From positions 23,723,079-23,787,078 of the forward strand of contig CM055313.2 in the NCBI GenBank assembly GCA_029255685.2: a stretch of DNA of 64,000 nt, written 5' to 3'. The notes beneath the pieces were generated by a model that worked only from the letters and a program-made list of their open reading frames with translations, did no database searches and had not been told where the DNA came from. The translations under genes were made by a program, and so were the position numbers. Origin of the DNA: Silene conica. Taxonomy: Eukaryota; Streptophyta; Magnoliopsida; Caryophyllales; Caryophyllaceae. Below are positions 32,642 through 44,421 of the stretch, in pieces; the stretch's first letter is position 1; the number at the start of each line of letters is the position of its first letter.

Positions 32642-34933
32642 TGTAACACTCCGTATTTTATGATATTTTATTTTAATATTTACGTATTTTATTTTTAATA
32701 GTTAATAATTTTGACGTGTTAATGGCTATTTGAGCGTTTATACTCGATAATTAATTTATCGAATACGTGGTTTATGTTTATATGCTATTAGTATAGTGTC
32801 GGGATTGGGTATTAGTGTTAGAACATGCTTTAAGTAAAAGTTTGGGCCTCGATTTTCGTGCAATCAAAACAGCCCAAAGACCGACATCCACTTTTAGCAC
32901 AAAACAATCAAATACATATCTCTGCCGCCTTATAAAACGTACCACCAAACCCTACTCTAAGACCTGCCGACACTCAAACAAACGTCACTATCTCTTTACC
33001 GTCACATCTAAGACCACAGGGACGGGTTTACTCGGTGGTTCAAGGGCGTTAGGGCTGCTCGAACACTCAACGAAGTAGGTATGTTCACACGGTGGTTTCA
33101 GTTTTCCCTGCTTTCCTCCTGTTTTGATTCAATAATTCGAAATAGTGTAAGTATGTTATAGTTCTGATAATTTGTGTAATGTTCATCTAGGTTGTATGAT
33201 AGTCGTATGTTAACCCTTGTAGGGTCGTCGTTGACCACCTATGACCACCAATAGAGGTAGTTTTTGTCGACTGTTCATATGCGCAGGTTTTACTTTCCAG
33301 AACCGAGTTTGTAAACATGGTTGTTATGCTTGAATTCGAATAAGGTACGGGTCGTGTTCTTATGGGTGATTTGGGTTTCTGGGTTGGGTGCACATAGGGG
33401 TTTCGTCGGGTGGTTGTCACGGTGGTAGGGGTCAGCCGTGTCGGTCGTAGCAGTATTTCTCGTGGTGGTTGTCAGTCACGCGGAAACAGAGCAGTGTGGG
33501 GTTGATGGGTTTGTTGCGGTTGTTTGGCAGTGGTGGTGGTGATCGGCAGCCACTAGCCTCCTCCCTGGAACCACCGTGGCTCAGGGGCGAGCCTGGTGGT
33601 ACCAGTTGGGTAGTCAGGGGTTGCAGGCGGTGTTGGGAGTGGTGTTTGTTACGGTGGTCAGTCATGGTTGGGTGTAAGGGGGGCTGTTTTTGCTTGTTCC
33701 TGTTACGGCTGTTGTTACGTATGGGTAGGGTTGTTCAATTGTTATTACTCTTACTAAAATAATATTATTATAGATTGTTATTCTTATCTTTACTAAATAT
33801 TATTATTATATTATTATTGTTATTATTATTATTATTACTATTATAATCATGTTTATCATTCTTATTATTATTGGTATGTTTTATGGTGTTTATCATTATT
33901 TATAATGATGTTTTATTATAATATGTTAGTAAATATTAATAATAGTATCTATGTTAATATCGTTAATTTGTGAAGGGAAATAATTGGTTGTTATGAGTCG
34001 GGAAGTTAATGTTTTGAGGAAACTACTATTTCGGGAAAGTTTCCATTTCGGGAAACTTTCCACTTATAGAAAGTTACTAATTACAGTAAGAGTAAGTTGA
34101 CTCAAGGGGGTTTGGGAAGATTATTAATTCGTTACGTATACATGTTTAGGTGACGGGTTCCGCGTGGAATACTTCTAGCAAGCTTATGACTGACTATGCT
34201 TCTGCAATTTGAGGTAGGGGAATACCGTATATCTGGTGATGAGTAATTTGATTATTAGTTGTTGTTAAAATGTTCGTCTTATTATTGAATAAATGATATA
34301 TCGCTTATTTGATTGCATATTTCTGTGATACGATTCGAGGTGCGGAGATAATGGGTCTTGTGGTTGGTGCGGAGATAATGGGTCTTGTGACTGGTGCGGA
34401 GATAATGGGTCTTGTGATTGGTGCGGAGTTAATGGGTCTTGTGATTGGTGCGGAGTTAATGGGTCTTGTGATTGGTGCGGAGTTAATGGGTCTTGTGATT
34501 GGTGTGGAGAATGATGGGTCTTGTGATTCGGAGTGGAGATGATTGACTTTCTATTTATAGTAATGCTTGACTGTTTATTTTTCCTCTACTCAACCTTGTG
34601 GTTGACCCTGTGTATTCGTGATCACCTGTGATGAACCAATTTATTGGGGAGCAGATTGACAGGTGCTTGAGACTATGGGAGCTAAAGGGAAGGGAGAGCT
34701 TGGATCCGGACCAGACTACAGTCTAGATCACCATAGTCGTCTTTTATGAGTTGTACTTTATTTTATAAGACAGTTTGAGTTTGGTTGTAAGAATCTGTTT
34801 TGGAGTTTAACATTTAATATTAAAGTACTGTGTTCTTTCCTTTGTATCTACTGCCTCGGGAATCCGAGATGGTAACACCCTTATTTATTTTGGGAGTCCT
34901 AGTTCAGGCCTTTAAATAAATGGGGGTGTTACA
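32642..34933 (+). repeat. 5' LTR of the LARD
   Basis: Partner of 38830-41121. It carries a GT-rich block (about 33380-33730), TTA-rich sequence (about 33765-33860), the 27-bp minisatellite at 34339-34528 and a conserved terminal block. Small ORFs present in both LTRs are not treated as genes. Confidence 0.95.
34339..34528 (+). repeat. 27-bp minisatellite in the 5' LTR (7 units)
   Basis: Seven copies of GGTGCGGAG(A/T)TAATGGG-TCTTGTGATT, the last with a one-base insertion. The period is a multiple of three, so a short artefactual frame is open through it. The same array is at 40527-40716. Confidence 0.95.
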
Positions 34934-34936
34934 AAG

Positions 34937-34948
34937 TGGTATCAGAGC
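34937..34948 (+). other. Primer binding site of the LARD
   Basis: TGGTATCAGAGC, three bases after the 5' LTR; initiator-Met tRNA type. It fixes the plus orientation. Confidence 0.93.
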
Positions 34949-37900
34949 GAACGATCCTCAGGCCTAAACCAACTAAATAATAATGAACGTAGGAAGAGTC
35001 AAATAAAATGAACCCCGGGATGAAACGGATAGGAGCCCCAAAAAGGAACGGCATGAGTTAGGGGCCCCCTCACACCAAACCATGGGCCCTTTCGGTTCTG
35101 TCTCGGGAACCCTATGAGAGTAATTGACGAGTGGGGTAGACGATATAGTGACATAGTTATATTGTACTAACGTTCTTGCAGGAGCAGGATGAGGTAAGTA
35201 ATATGTGGGTGTGATTAATGACGTACATTAGAAGGATATGTGAGATATGAAATGTGGATCGGGTTGGATGATTTAATTGATATTCGAAGAGGATGGATGT
35301 GTATTTGTTGAACAATAGTTAAGAGTGATGTGAACATATGATTTTGGCATTTTGGAATTTTCATACGATTATCTGATATTTAAATGACTATCGTTATTTT
35401 ATGATTTCGATACGTAACTCCTTGTAAGGATGAGTAATTCAGTTGCTCTTATGATTATATGTTATAGTAATCCATGTCTCGTGATATGCGGAATGTGTTT
35501 TTCCCAAGCCATAAATGTATATAGTTATGTGTTTCATATATCGTACTTAAGATCTTATGCCTATTATACGCATTTAAAATTTGTTATGAAGTAAGTAATC
35601 AATAAGTGACATCGTATGTAACTCCTAGTTTATATTTACGTACTTGAATAAGTTGTGATTGTGTGATGGTAGAAACTAATTTATTTATATACACACGTAT
35701 AACTATCGAGTTATTTAGTTGAGCCTATTTTCAGTTTCGAAATCGTTACCGTGTTCTAGATGATAATTATTGTTGAAATGAGGAATGAATGTTAATATGG
35801 TACAAAGTGATGTCTATGCTTCAAATGTATGCCAACGTGTTTCAGAAGAAGAATGGTTGAATTTCGGTGTAGTAATGTGAAATCGTAACGGAACCAAAAT
35901 TTAATTATGATTTTTTTTATTTATTTATTTATTTATTATTTTTTTTTTACCTTGGTTGTACGGACTGTCATTTTAACTGTGTTCCATATTTGAGTATGAA
36001 AATTTTATGTATGATAGCCCCTGAGTTGGGTTTACAATGCTCTTGGTTTTATGTTAATAGGAGTTATATTTTGAGAGAAATAAAACTTTTAGTTGACTTT
36101 GGTCAGATTGTTACAGTACAATCCCGTTTTGACTCATCTTTTGTAAAAGAAATCATTTAAAACTTGGTTAATGTTTATGCTAAATCCCAACTCTACTGTT
36201 CAGAATATTCGTTCACGTTTTCAAAATGATAAGCCATGTAAAATCTTAACGAGTGTTATTTAATTATGATTTTGTAAGTAGCTGCACAATGTTAATTGGT
36301 GAAATTGTGAGACATGTAAGTTTCATATAAAAGTTTAATAAAATGTGAATTGTGTGATGTGACCATGTGATATCCTGATATGGCATTAATAACATGAATA
36401 GTAGACATATGATATGAATATGAACATCACTATATGATAGTATAACCGTGCTTATTTCGTCAAGTTTTATATAAAATAATTTCAATTATACCGACGCTCT
36501 TACCTTCTAGTGTTATGACCTCAAAATAATTATGTGATGTCCGTATGTGATGTTAAAACCATGTTTATCTGAGAAGAGTCTTGCCAGTTGGTAGAATGAA
36601 ATTTAACTAGTAACATATTAATATGACAATCTAATTGTATACGTAATCGTGATTATTTTGAATAATGTGAATCTCGTTGATGTTCTTTCGTATATTAATG
36701 GTATATCTTTGACTAGTTCCCTGCAATTATAATCTTTAAATTTTTTTTTTAGTATATTGTGATGCCATAAATTGAATTGCATATTGCTATGTTTAAAATC
36801 TAATCACAACGTATTGAATTAGTAATTGGTTGACATGTGATTTATGGAGATACTAGTCTTGTGAATTTGTTTACTTTTACTGTAAAAATTTCCATGAGTC
36901 ATGAACTACAAGAACAATCATTTAGTAAAGAAGAGTCAGAATGTCTCTTTGTAGTCTTGTTTCGATCTATAGCTTGTAATATTACCTGTTGGCTCGTATT
37001 TATAAATTGTCACAAATTACCACTTTAATGTTTCAAAAGTTTCAAAATGTTTTCAAAGTGATGATTATCCATGATAATGCTTGATGTTTTGATAATTATA
37101 GTTATTGCAACATGACAAATTATGTGGTTACGCATTGATGAAATCCTGCCCGAATGTTTAATTGTTGCATATTATATAAACCCCTTAATTTGCAAGTCAT
37201 ATATATTACCAGTTCCATGATAAATGATGTAATGTGAGTAGATGGGATGTGTACCTAAGTGATTTTAACTTATTGATATCTAGGAATGTTAAGCAGTCTT
37301 GTTAGTCTAATATTGGGGTACGTCTTGTGAAATATGTCAAGGCTCCATGTTTAATCACGTTAGTTAATCTTGCCTTATGACTTTTCTAAAATATGATTTC
37401 GCTTCCATATTATGTTTAAGAACATGGAATGTTCGAATGTGTCAATTATGAACTATGAGTTTGCTGAGTGTTTGCATTGGTGTAAGTATGTTAACTTTGT
37501 GTAAAATTTCAAGGATATATAAGTGTTAGCGACTCTGATTCTGTTTTACTGCGTAGCCTGATTCTACCGAGCTTATTATTTTAGCCTTGTTCGGGGATAT
37601 ATGTATAAGTACTCATCGATTTGCCGGGGTCTATGTACCTCAACCTTCATTCAAGCTGACATGTATGATGACAAATTATATGTTGGTAATTATTGAGGAA
37701 TTAATATTGTGAATAGTATTGAATGTATAGTTGTATCCATAAGTTTTGAGTCACCGAGTGGGCTTTCATTGTGAGGGTGGTTGGGCTATAAGGAGGATAA
37801 AAGTAAGAGATATTGAGTACAGATTTAAGGTACCCAAGCAATTGATTTATAATTGACCCTAGTGGGGATACTGATGTTAACCTCACTAATTTTCGTGCGG

Positions 37901-38677
37901 GGATGTGAGCAGTTGGCTAGTTTGGCAGATTGAAATTTGTTCTTGCAATATCTGAATATTGATAGTAGGTTGTTTGTGTTACGAATGAACATGCGGTGTG
38001 TCTATTTGAGAATCTTTGTATTGCTTGTTTAAGACCGAATCCGAGTATATGGGATACAGGGGATTGATATCTTAGATTGCATATGATTGGTATTGCATTT
38101 TCTTTTATCGTTCTTTTTGACCTTAACTTGTGGGTGAGTAGCTTAAAGTTCATACTTTAAGTGCTGAGCGGGGTCCTGTGAACCTTGACGATATTGATAC
38201 TGATATTGAGATGAGCATTGTTACTGGCTTTGAGTTATGCGTTATTAGGTTGTTGTGCATATTGTGTTTACGGTCCCGTGCGACCTTGGTTATTGAGTTA
38301 TATTCAGAGTTTGAAATCGATATTGAGATGGAAATATTGTTTTGCGGTTTTATTCCGCCAGTTCACTCACCCCTTGTCTTTGGTCTTAAGTTCGACGATG
38401 AGAATATGATACTTGGTTCCGGGGAGTAAGAGTATATGAGATAGAGTAATGAGTGAGACGGTGTAATGAGTTGGAATTCTTATAATGGGGTTACAGGGAC
38501 GTAACCATGTTTTAAGGGAGATAGGATTGTAAAATCTTAATGGATTATGATGTGGCTAGTTTTATGGCATGGTTAATGGGTACGTCGTGATTGTTTGAAT
38601 ATACTTGATAACCTTGCTGCTTCTGTTATGCACTATATCATGGCTGTTGAAGTGTCATGTGTTTCGGTTGCACGTTA
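34949..38677 (+). other. Non-coding interior of the LARD
   Basis: About 3.7 kb of AT-rich sequence. I find no frame longer than about 85 codons with any retroelement motif. A TTTA/T-rich run lies near 35910-35950. I see no repeat structure that would explain its retention. Confidence 0.7.
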
Positions 38678-38829
38678 AACTTTGGGGACAAAGTTTTCTT
38701 AAGGGGGGTGGAATGTAACATCTCACGTTTCTTAAGTGTTACTTGTGATTGTTCATGCTTGCTACATGTTTCTTTACCGTTATGGGATGGTGAACTTCGG
38801 GACGAAGTTCATTTTTAAGGAGGGAAGAC
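38678..38829 (+). other. Two tandem hairpin-PPT modules before the 3' LTR
   Basis: First module: AACTTTG, loop GGGA, CAAAGTT (38678-38695), then TTCTTAAGGGGGGTGGAA and an LTR-like TGTAACATCTCACG start at 38714. Second module: GAACTTC, loop GGGAC, GAAGTTC (38792-38810), then ATTTTTAAGGAGGGAAGAC abutting the real LTR at 38830. The first looks like the end of an earlier or duplicated terminus. Confidence 0.75.
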
Positions 38830-41121
38830 TGTAACACTCCGTATTTTATGATATTTTATTTTAATATTTACGTATTTTATTTTTAATAGTTAATAATTTT
38901 GACGTGTTAATGGCTATTTGAGCGTTTATACTCGATAATTAATTTATCGAATACGTGGTTTATGTTTATATGCTATTAGTATAGTGTCGGGATTGGGTAT
39001 TAGTGTTAGAACATGCTTTAAGTAAAAGTTTGGGCCTCGATTTTCGTGCAATCAAAACAGCCCAAAGACCGACATCCACTTTTAGCACAAAACAATCAAA
39101 TACATATCTCTGCCGCCTTATAAAACGTACCACCAAACCCTACTCTAAGACCTGCCGACACTCAAACAAACGTCACTATCTCTTTACCGTCACATCTAAG
39201 ACCACAGGGACGGGTTTACTCGGTGGTTCAAGGGCGTTAGGGCTGCTCGAACACTCAACGAAGTAGGTATGTTCACACGGTGGTTTCAGTTTTCCCTGCT
39301 TTCCTCCTGTTTTGATTCAATAATTCGAAATAGTGTAAGTATGTTATAGTTCTGATAATTTGTGTAATGTTCATCTAGGTTGTATGATAGTCGTATGTTA
39401 ACCCTTGTAGGGTCGTCGTTGACCACCTATGACCACCAATAGAGGTAGTTTTTGTCGACTGTTCATATGCGCAGGTTTTACTTTCCAGAACCGAGTTTGT
39501 AAACATGGTTGTTATGCTTGAATTCGAATAAGGTACGGGTCGTGTTCTTATGGGTGATTTGGGTTTCTGGGTTGGGTGCACATAGGGGTTTCGTCGGGTG
39601 GTTGTCACGGTGGTAGGGGTCAGCCGTGTCGGTCGTAGCAGTATTTCTCGTGGTGGTTGTCAGTCACGCGGAAACAGAGCAGTGTGGGGTTGATGGGTTT
39701 GTTGCGGTTGTTTGGCAGTGGTGGTGGTGATCGGCAGCCACTAGCCTCCTCCCTGGAACCACCGTGGCTCAGGGGCGAGCCTGGTGGTACCAGTTGGGTA
39801 GTCAGGGGTTGCAGGCGGTGTTGGGAGTGGTGTTTGTTACGGTGGTCAGTCATGGTTGGGTGTAAGGGGGGCTGTTTTTGCTTGTTCCTGTTACGGCTGT
39901 TGTTACGTATGGGTAGGGTTGTTCAATTGTTATTACTCTTACTAAAATAATATTATTATAGATTGTTATTCTTATCTTTACTAAATATTATTATTATATT
40001 ATTATTGTTATTATTATTATTATTACTATTATAATCATGTTTATCATTCTTATTATTATTGGTATGTTTTATGGTGTTTATCATTATTTATAATGATGTT
40101 TTATTATAATATGTTAGTAAATATTAATAATAGTATCTATGTTAATATCGTTAATTTGTGAAGGGAAATAATTGGTTGTTATGAGTCGGGAAGTTAATGT
40201 TTTGAGGAAACTACTATTTCGGGAAAGTTTCCATTTCGGGAAACTTTCCACTTATAGAAAGTTACTAATTACAGTAAGAGTAAGTTGACTCAAGGGGGTT
40301 TGGGAAGATTATTAATTCGTTACGTATACATGTTTAGGTGACGGGTTCCGCGTGGAATACTTCTAGCAAGCTTATGACTGACTATGCTTCTGCAATTTGA
40401 GGTAGGGGAATACCGTATATCTGGTGATGAGTAATTTGATTATTAGTTGTTGTTAAAATGTTCGTCTTATTATTGAATAAATGATATATCGCTTATTTGA
40501 TTGCATATTTCTGTGATACGATTCGAGGTGCGGAGATAATGGGTCTTGTGGTTGGTGCGGAGATAATGGGTCTTGTGACTGGTGCGGAGATAATGGGTCT
40601 TGTGATTGGTGCGGAGTTAATGGGTCTTGTGATTGGTGCGGAGTTAATGGGTCTTGTGATTGGTGCGGAGTTAATGGGTCTTGTGATTGGTGTGGAGAAT
40701 GATGGGTCTTGTGATTCGGAGTGGAGATGATTGACTTTCTATTTATAGTAATGCTTGACTGTTTATTTTTCCTCTACTCAACCTTGTGGTTGACCCTGTG
40801 TATTCGTGATCACCTGTGATGAACCAATTTATTGGGGAGCAGATTGACAGGTGCTTGAGACTATGGGAGCTAAAGGGAAGGGAGAGCTTGGATCCGGACC
40901 AGACTACAGTCTAGATCACCATAGTCGTCTTTTATGAGTTGTACTTTATTTTATAAGACAGTTTGAGTTTGGTTGTAAGAATCTGTTTTGGAGTTTAACA
41001 TTTAATATTAAAGTACTGTGTTCTTTCCTTTGTATCTACTGCCTCGGGAATCCGAGATGGTAACACCCTTATTTATTTTGGGAGTCCTAGTTCAGGCCTT
41101 TAAATAAATGGGGGTGTTACA
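38830..41121 (+). repeat. 3' LTR of the LARD
   Basis: 2292 bp, the same length as 32642-34933, including the minisatellite at 40527-40716. Followed by TSD GAGAC. Confidence 0.95.
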
Positions 41122-41126
41122 GAGAC

Positions 41127-41464
41127 TCTATTCATGTTAGATTGCATGCATGTTCTTATAGGTCGCAGTTAGGTAAGTGATCTCGATTCTTCCTATCTTG
41201 CACTATATATTGCCTTGTGTTTATTTGAGCGATTGAGCGACCCGTGAGAGTCCAGTTTAGATAATCTTGCAAAGTCCAAAGTCCAACCGCTTTATGAAGC
41301 ATGTTTAGATTCGTTTGCCTTAGGATTTGACATTTAGTGATGATTCACTTGCTTTAGATGTTTGAGTCGACGGATTACTTGTTCGTGTTTAACTCCTATC
41401 TTTTTAGTCCTTCTTTGTTACACTTTTTGCTTGGGGACAAGCAAAGGTTTGGTTTGGGGAATTT
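41127..41464 (+). other. 3' end of the Athila-like interior with hairpin and PPT
   Basis: Continues the element after the LARD. TGCTTG, loop GGGA, CAAGCA (41428-41443) is followed by GGTTTGGTTTGGGGAATTT (41446-41464), the PPT that abuts the 3' LTR. Confidence 0.85.
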
Positions 41465-43015
41465 TGATGCGTGCATTTTATATAGACCTTTTAGGCCATA
41501 TTAGCACGCATTTCCATGCTTATTTCGTAGCGTTTTACTACAAATGTCCCCCGAATAGTCTACTTTGGTTTGTCTTGTGTTATTTGCAGATATGAGCCGG
41601 AGAAGATCATAATCAAGCCTAAAACATGTCCCCATGCATGCATTTAGGAGAAGAGTTGAGTCGGAGCTTGTTACTACCATCTTGAGATGCGCGTAGAAGT
41701 AATGGAAGTCTATCGAGCGAAAGAAGAGCTACACACCGCTAGTGCCTACTTTGAAGAGCCATAACTCGAGTTCTAGAAATGATAATCGAGTGATTCAAAT
41801 TGGAGATGAAAGCTTATTCTCTTAGCTTTCCAACGCCACCAAAAACGCTTGATTTGCCTGAGTAACGAAGAAATGGAAGCTGTTTTAAGTTCAGTGCGCA
41901 TTGCAGGAAATCTGTTCGACAAACTTCAGTCGATCGACCAATTCTGGTCGATACATAAGTCGATCGACCACACTTTTAGTCGATCGACCACATTTGGTCG
42001 ATAAGGAAGTCGATCGACCAGTTTCCAAGTCGATCGACCAGTTTATTTCCCCGAAGCCCAAGATTAACCTAAGCCCATTAGGTTATCAGTTTGGAGTCAG
42101 ACTAAACTCGTTTTAAAAGCAGCTTTTCAGTGTTTTTTAGGTGATCTATCTTGGATCTTTCACCCTTTCTTTCACTTTTACTCTGTCACTTTACTTTTGC
42201 TTAGATAAACTTTTAAGTCAGTAGTTTTCATTTTATTTCTCCTTAAAACTTGTAATATCTAATCTTCCGGAATTTTGTACTCAATTCCTTTTGGATGATT
42301 GGTAATCTTCTTTCTTTGCTCTTATTTTCTCTTGTCATTATTTATATCGCGATCATGATTTCCCCTTTAGTTATTTCTTTCATTTCAATTGTTAATCCCT
42401 TTATGCATAGCTAATTTCCTTGACTAGGATATAAGGGATCCTATGAAATTGTGACGAATCTTGATTAGGTTTAGACTAGTTCACATTTATAAGTCTCTGT
42501 TGTTAATTGTAGCATTTGATAGCGATTAGTCAATTAATGCGCATGATTGATTAGTTGATTTGGTAAAACCCCGACCTAAGATCGAAAGCCTGGTGAGGGT
42601 TAGACCTGCTACAAACATTAGAGTGCCCTAGTAAGTTGCGAGAGCCCGCTAGAAGCATTCTAGGGCGAATAGCGATCCGAGAGGACCTTTTCACTACCCC
42701 TTAGACCGGTAATTGCGACTTATCTGCGACCTAAACCCCCTATCGTTACACAATCATTGGTGAACCGACTATCCTAGTTTTGTCTCCCTTATTATTTTTA
42801 CACTACTTTGTTTACGCTTTTCTTTTCTCTCATCCTTCACTACTTTTAGTTTAGTTAAAACAAACAATCAAAACCCCCAGAATCTGGTTACCTTGACGGA
42901 CTCTAGTTTAGCTTTTAGAATTCATATCTGTCTCCCTGTGGATACGATCCCGACTTCCTTACTACATTAGTTAGGCCAGTTGGTTATCTTTGATAGGTTT
43001 GCGACAGCCGTGTCA
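41465..43015 (+). repeat. 3' LTR of the Athila-like element
   Basis: 1551 bp, nearly identical to 28703-30252, with about eight single-base differences. It carries the same GTCGATCGACCA cluster at 41927-42044. TSD AATAC follows at 43016-43020. Confidence 0.93.
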
Positions 43016-43093
43016 AATACCATGTGATCATTATATTGTGTTATCTATTTTATTCTGAGATATTATATGATGTGATTATATATTGGGTCTTGT

Positions 43094-43233
43094 GATACGG
43101 AGTTGGATCGGTGCGGAGTATATATGGCGTTGGATCGGTGCGGAGTTTATATATATGGAGTTGGATCGGTGCGAAGTATATATGGCGTTGGATCGGTGCG
43201 GAGTTTATTTGGCGTTGGATCGGTGCGGAGTTT
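43094..43233 (+). repeat. Minisatellite in the chromovirus-like solo LTR
   Basis: Five to six units of a roughly 25-33-bp GTTGGATCGGTGCGGAGT-containing repeat. It sits at the place in the LTR where the LARD LTR has its 27-bp array; both share the GGTGCGGAG core. Confidence 0.85.
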
Positions 43234-43610
43234 ATTATATTGTTATATTTATTCTTTTCCCTACTCAACCTCGTGGTTGACCCTGTGTGTTCGTGATCAC
43301 CTGTGATGAACCAATTTATTGGGGAGCAGATTGACAGGTGGCTGAGACTAAGGGGGAGCTATGGGAGGAAGAGCTTGGATCCGGACCAGATTAGATGTCT
43401 AGATCACCTTAGTCAGTTTAATACGAGTTGTACTATATTGGTTTTGTTAAGACGTTTGGATACGGATGTAAGAACATGTCTTGAGTTAAATTTTATTTAA
43501 AGTACTTTTTATCTTCCTTTGTATCTACTGCCTCGGGAAACCGAGATGGTAACACCCTTATTTATCTGAGGATTCCTAGTACAGGCCCTTAAATAAATGG
43601 GGGTGTTACA

Positions 43611-44421
43611 CTTAGGTGCCTGAGTCTTACTCAAATGCACCCCCGAGATCATCGGAAGTAACCCCTTTTTGGAGTTGGTCATACTGAATTTGTCAAGAAT
43701 ATTATCTATATAAGACTCCTGACCCAGTGATAACATCCGTCGTGATCTATCTCTATAGATACGGATCCACAATATACATTGTGCCTCACCCAGATCTTTC
43801 ATCTGGAAATGGTTCTTTAACCATACTTTAACCAAAGATAAGAGAGAGATGTCATTTCCGATCAAGAGGATGTCGTCGACATACAACACCAGAAAGACGA
43901 TCTTGCTCCCACTCGACTTGATATATAAGCATGGTTCTTCGACTGATCGAATAAAACCATTCTTTTTTATCACTTGGTTGAAGCGATGATTCCAACTCCT
44001 AGATGCTTGCTTATGTCCGTAAATGGAACGCTTAAGCTTGCACACTTTCTTAGGATTTTTAGGATCTGTGAAACCTTCGGTTTGTACCATGTACAAGTCC
44101 TCCTCCAAATAACCGTTTAAGAAGGCGGTTTTCATATCCATTTGCCATATTTCATAGTCATGAAATGCTGCAATCGGTAAGATAATCCGAATGGAACGCA
44201 GCATGACTACGGGTGCAAAAATCTCATCATAGTGCAACCCTTGCACTTGAGTCCTTTTGTCACTAGTCGTGCCTTATAGCTGTTTGGTTGTCCCTCGATG
44301 GAGCGCTTTATCTTATAAAGCCATTTGTACTGAAGAGGTCGTACCTTATCAGGCAAATCAACCAACTCCCATACTTCATTTTCGTACATGGAGTCCATTT
44401 CGGATTGCATGGCACTAAGCC
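43611..44421 (-). pseudogene. pol: Outer Copia pol, reverse transcriptase portion
   Basis: On the minus strand from 44421 it begins AMQSEMDSMYENEVWELVDL, the usual start of the Copia reverse transcriptase. It continues through PLQYKWLYKIKRSIEGQPN, then shifts frame near 44246 and goes on with [38 protein letters not shown] and the catalytic LYVDDILL. It is interrupted by the solo LTR at HLSKTQAPK. The plus-strand sister copy (13331-14160) aligns along its length without the frameshift. Its upstream part is at 55915-57438 and its downstream part at 26390-27111. Confidence 0.88.

Larger units (their letters stand above)
32642..41121 (+). mobile_element. LARD: non-coding LTR retrotransposon with 2292-bp LTRs (8480 bp)
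   Basis: Both LTRs are 2292 bp, run TGTAACACTCCG...GGGTGTTACA, and look identical where I compared them. The TSD GAGAC lies at 32637-32641 and 41122-41126. The interior (34934-38829, 3896 bp) has a PBS and PPT but no coding domain. Equal LTRs make it the youngest insertion in the stack. LTR similarity to the solo LTR at 27112 and the terminal AAGGAGGG-type tract suggest a chromovirus (Tekay/Del-like) parent, which would have to supply the proteins. Confidence 0.93.
28703..43015 (+). mobile_element. Non-autonomous Athila/Tat-like Gypsy element, split by a nested LARD
   Basis: LTRs of 1550 bp (28703-30252) and 1551 bp (41465-43015) start TGATGCGTGC and end GCCGTGTCA, with TSD AATAC at 28698-28702 and 43016-43020. 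The PBS is the Athila type. The interior is only about 2.7 kb (30253-32641 and 41127-41464) and encodes one 330-residue ORF with no protease, reverse transcriptase, RNase H or integrase. The LTRs differ at about eight sites, so the insertion is fairly young. It inserted into the chromovirus-like solo LTR. Confidence 0.92.
27112..43610 (+). mobile_element. Chromovirus-like solo LTR, split by a nested Athila-like element
   Basis: The LTR is in two pieces, 27112-28702 and 43021-43610 (about 2181 bp together). It starts TGTAATACC and ends GGGTGTTACA, with TSD CTTAG at 27107-27111 and 43611-43615 in the Copia pol. It is related to the 2292-bp LARD LTR: both share GGGCCTCGATTTYCGTG near the start, a GT-rich block, a TTA-rich block, a minisatellite and the end block from TGACCCTGTGTRTTCGTGATC to GTTACA. 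No internal domain accompanies it, so it is a solo LTR. The plus orientation is inferred from the LARD. Short ORFs inside (27670-28129) are composition artefacts of the G-rich block. Confidence 0.9.

Noticed and set aside
32815-33078. 87-codon frame and neighbours, repeated at 39003-39266 and following
   Set aside because: LTR-internal frames present in both LARD LTRs, with no domain and low-complexity composition.
34309-34542. Open frame and CRISPR-like regular spacing
   Set aside because: A 27-bp minisatellite keeps the frame open; the units are contiguous with no unique spacers, and this is plant DNA.
43050-43306. Several overlapping frames on both strands
   Set aside because: Produced by the LTR minisatellite.
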